From: JBMNTP01 sp050945795
GTDB lineage: Bacteria; Bacillota; Clostridia; Christensenellales; MGBC116941
DNA: 6,269 nucleotides
Reading direction: 5' to 3'
Assembly: GCA_050945795.1 (NCBI GenBank)
Contig: JBMNTP010000043.1
Coordinates: 1 to 6,269, forward strand
Under the pieces are notes generated by a model, which had not been told where the DNA came from, did no database searches, and saw nothing but the letters and a program-made list of their open reading frames with translations. Shown piece by piece: positions 4,319 to 6,269 of this stretch. Position 1 is the first letter of the stretch, and every line of letters starts with the position of its first letter. Made by a program: the position numbers and the translations under genes.

Positions 4319-6269
4319 TTAGTCGTCAAACTTCATGTCCTTGGGGAAGAAATCACCAAGAGTAACCTTTGTCTCCTGTATGGGAGGTAGGTTAACATTG
4401 CCGCCGTCATAATTATCATTGTCATAACGGTTGCCGCGGTCATAATTGTCCCTGCGCGGCTCCGGCGCTCTATTACCGGCATTGAAGTTTTGCTCGCGCT
4501 GCGGCTGCTCTTCCCTTTGCTCATACATCTGATCAGCAAGCACCTCGCGGCGGCTTAAACTTATGCGCTTTGCCTCGGGATCAATATCAAGCACCTTAAC
4601 AGCGATAATCTCCCCGATTTTAAGCTCATCCTCAACCTTCTCAATGCGGTGAGTCGCCACCTGCGATATATGTACCAAACCGTCTATGCCCGGCTCCAGC
4701 TCAATAAACGCGCCAAACGGCACAATCCTTACAACCTTGCCTTCTATGGTGCTGCCCGGAATATACTTCTGCGGCGCCAGCTCCCACGGCTTCGGCTTAA
4801 GCTGTTTATAGCCCAGCGAAATGCGTTCTTTTTCGGTATCTACCGAAAGAATCAGCACATCAATTTTTTCATTTATCTTTACTATATCCGAAGGATGTCT
4901 AACCCTTGACCAGGCAAGGTCCGTCACATGGACAAGCCCGTCTATGCCGCCGATATCGACAAACGCGCCAAAATCGGTTATGCGACGAACTGTTCCGACA
5001 ACCTGCTGCCCCGCTTCAAAGGAACTCCAAAGCTCTTTCTTTCTTTTGGCTATATCCTCAAGCAGTATGGCCTTTTGGCTAGCGACAACACGCCTCTTAG
5101 CTTTATCCACTTCTATAACGCGGAGCCTAAGCGTTTGGCCTACGAACTGCGAAAGGTCTTCAACATATTTTGTGCTTACTTGAGACGCGGGAACAAACGC
5201 TCTTATGCCCTTAATCGAGCATACAACGCCGCCCTTTACGACCTCTTTGCACAGTCCTTCAATTTCGGAGCCTTTTTCAATCTCATCAAGGAGCTGATCC
5301 CAATATTTACGCTCCTCAACCCGCTTGTGCGACAGCAGGACATTGCCCTCCCCGTCGTTAACCTTAAGAACTTCTACTTCAATTTCATCGCCTATTGAAA
5401 CAGCTTCCGCGGGTACAACGTTTGGATCGGACGAAAATTCATTTTTCGGTATATATCCATCGGATTTATATCCTATGTTTACCGAAACCTCATCTCCCGA
5501 TATCTGCACAACTTTGCCGGTTATAACCTGTCCGTTCCTGATTTTCACAAGAGACTTTTCGAGGTCTGCCAAAAAGCTGGAATCCTCGGACTGCTGCGCC
5601 TCATCGGCGTCCTTTTCCTCAGACTTCTCGCCCTGCGGTTCTTCACTAACCGCCGCTGCTTCGTCGCTCCCTTGCTCAGCGGCATCACCGGACTCATTCT
5701 CCTGTCCCTTATCTTCCGCTTGCTCAACCGGCGTTTCTTCGGCCGACTGCTCTGCCGGGACACTCGCTTCCTCGGCGGTCACGACAGCTTCCGCTGCTGT
5801 TCCATCTTCGGCGTTGCCACGACCGTTATCCCTTTCGGCGTCGTTTTCGGCATTAATGGCCATGGACTTTTCCAGTTCACTCATCTTGGCAATTACCTCC
5901 CTAATGATCAGCTCCGGTGTAGATGCACCGGCAACTATACCTATTATACCATCTATCAATGCATTTTCAAGATTTATTTGCTCAGCTTGTTGTATAAGGA
6001 AGGTGTTTTTGCAATATGTCGAGCATATATTGGCTAACTCCCTCGTATTCGAGCTGCCGGAGCCGCCCACAACAAGCACCGCGTCCGCTCTTTTAGCAAT
6101 TTGCGCGGCTTCCTCTTGCCGCACCGCCGTTGTAGAGCATATGGTATCAAAAGCCGCTAATTCACCGCATTTGCCCTTTATTTCATCGAGTACATCAAGC
6201 CACAGTTTCTTTGAAGCCGTCGTCTGCGCCACAAGACATGCCTTCTCCATATACGGCAGCTCAGCCGCT
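4319..6269 (-). CDS. ispH-rpsA: IspH (C-terminal part) fused to ribosomal protein S1, partial at the 5' end
   Basis: The frame is open to the window edge, so the first part of IspH is missing; the ATG at 6250 is internal. Numbering below counts from it. Residues 1-127 are the last third of IspH, the [4Fe-4S] HMBPP reductase that makes IPP and DMAPP in the MEP pathway. VAQTT (7-11), cluster ligand C38 in DTICSTT, the substrate-binding SSNT (66-69) and IGIVAGASTPELI are typical. Residues 131-225 are a linker with about one third Asp/Glu, many Ala, and no aromatic residue. Four S1 RNA-binding domains follow: about 238-310, 328-393, 414-483 and 499-568. The third and fourth carry the strong FGAF and IDGLVH motifs. 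The tail (about 577-617) is rich in Gln, Arg, Asn, Asp and Tyr, and ends in the ordered-looking TLGDFFPKDMKFDD. Such fusions are known in Clostridia. The S1 part probably acts in mRNA binding and translation. Confidence 0.93.
   Translation of the reverse strand, partial: AAELPYMEKACLVAQTTASKKLWLDVLDEIKGKCGELAAFDTICSTTAVRQEEAAQIAKRADAVLVVGGSGSSNTRELANICSTYCKNTFLIQQAEQINLENALIDGIIGIVAGASTPELIIREVIAKMSELEKSMAINAENDAERDNGRGNAEDGTAAEAVVTAEEASVPAEQSAEETPVEQAEDKGQENESGDAAEQGSDEAAAVSEEPQGEKSEEKDADEAQQSEDSSFLADLEKSLVKIRNGQVITGKVVQISGDEVSVNIGYKSDGYIPKNEFSSDPNVVPAEAVSIGDEIEVEVLKVNDGEGNVLLSHKRVEERKYWDQLLDEIEKGSEIEGLCKEVVKGGVVCSIKGIRAFVPASQVSTKYVEDLSQFVGQTLRLRVIEVDKAKRRVVASQKAILLEDIAKRKKELWSSFEAGQQVVGTVRRITDFGAFVDIGGIDGLVHVTDLAWSRVRHPSDIVKINEKIDVLILSVDTEKERISLGYKQLKPKPWELAPQKYIPGSTIEGKVVRIVPFGAFIELEPGIDGLVHISQVATHRIEKVEDELKIGEIIAVKVLDIDPEAKRISLSRREVLADQMYEQREEQPQREQNFNAGNRAPEPRRDNYDRGNRYDNDNYDGGNVNLPPIQETKVTLGDFFPKDMKFDD

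Noticed and set aside
4821..6037. Long plus-strand frames opposite ispH-rpsA
   Set aside because: They are shadows of the fused gene, whose minus-strand translation shows clear IspH and S1 motifs.
6248..6250. ATG at 6250 as the start of the IspH-S1 protein
   Set aside because: The frame continues upstream to the window edge with IspH-like residues (ELPY before MEKACLVAQTT), and the first two thirds of IspH would be missing otherwise.
1..6269. CRISPR array, complete insertion sequence or phage attachment site
   Set aside because: No regularly spaced direct repeats, no transposase motifs and no duplicated tRNA end were seen.

Overview
The window suggests an anaerobic member of the Clostridia (Firmicutes) with moderate GC. 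The main clue is a gene fusing the end of the isoprenoid enzyme IspH to four ribosomal-protein-S1 domains, an arrangement known from Clostridia. Supporting clues are the [FeFe]-hydrogenase maturation GTPase HydF, strong GGAGG ribosome-binding sites, sigma-A-type promoters, U-tract terminators and tRNA genes that all encode CCA. I cannot name a genus. Every recognisable gene lies on the minus strand, so the window is best read from its right end to its left.

In that direction: (1) 6269-4319, the 3' part of ispH-rpsA, open at the window edge, closed by a strong terminator (4244-4293). (2) 4243-4141, a short segment with no protein gene that ends in a second hairpin plus U-run; it may be a small RNA or an attenuated leader. 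(3) 4081-3044, a metal-dependent adenosine deaminase (add), started 12 codons inside the longest frame because of a GGAGG site. (4) 3038-3010, a good promoter, then a roughly 130-nt leader with a terminator-like hairpin before (5) hydF, 2875-1628. (6) 1627-1490, two sets of inverted repeats forming the leader of (7) an 85-residue holin-like membrane protein, 1489-1232. (8) 1231-1067, no gene. (9) 1066-1038, a consensus promoter (TTGACA, 17-bp spacer, TATATT), then eight tRNA genes in the order Pro-Glu-Met-Asp-Phe-Thr-Tyr-Leu, ended by a textbook terminator (279-246). (10) 245-1, no recognisable gene.

Most of this is housekeeping or metabolism: isoprenoid synthesis joined to translation, purine salvage, hydrogenase cofactor assembly, and a tRNA operon. 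The genes do not form one pathway, and terminators and promoters divide them into at least three transcription units. I see no CRISPR array, no complete insertion sequence and no clear new multi-gene system. The best leads are non-coding: the nested inverted repeats that enclose the holin-like ribosome-binding site, the segment between two terminators upstream of add, and the structured hydF leader. Protein-level oddities are the acidic linker and low-complexity tail of IspH-S1 and the HWGE variant of the deaminase HAGE motif.
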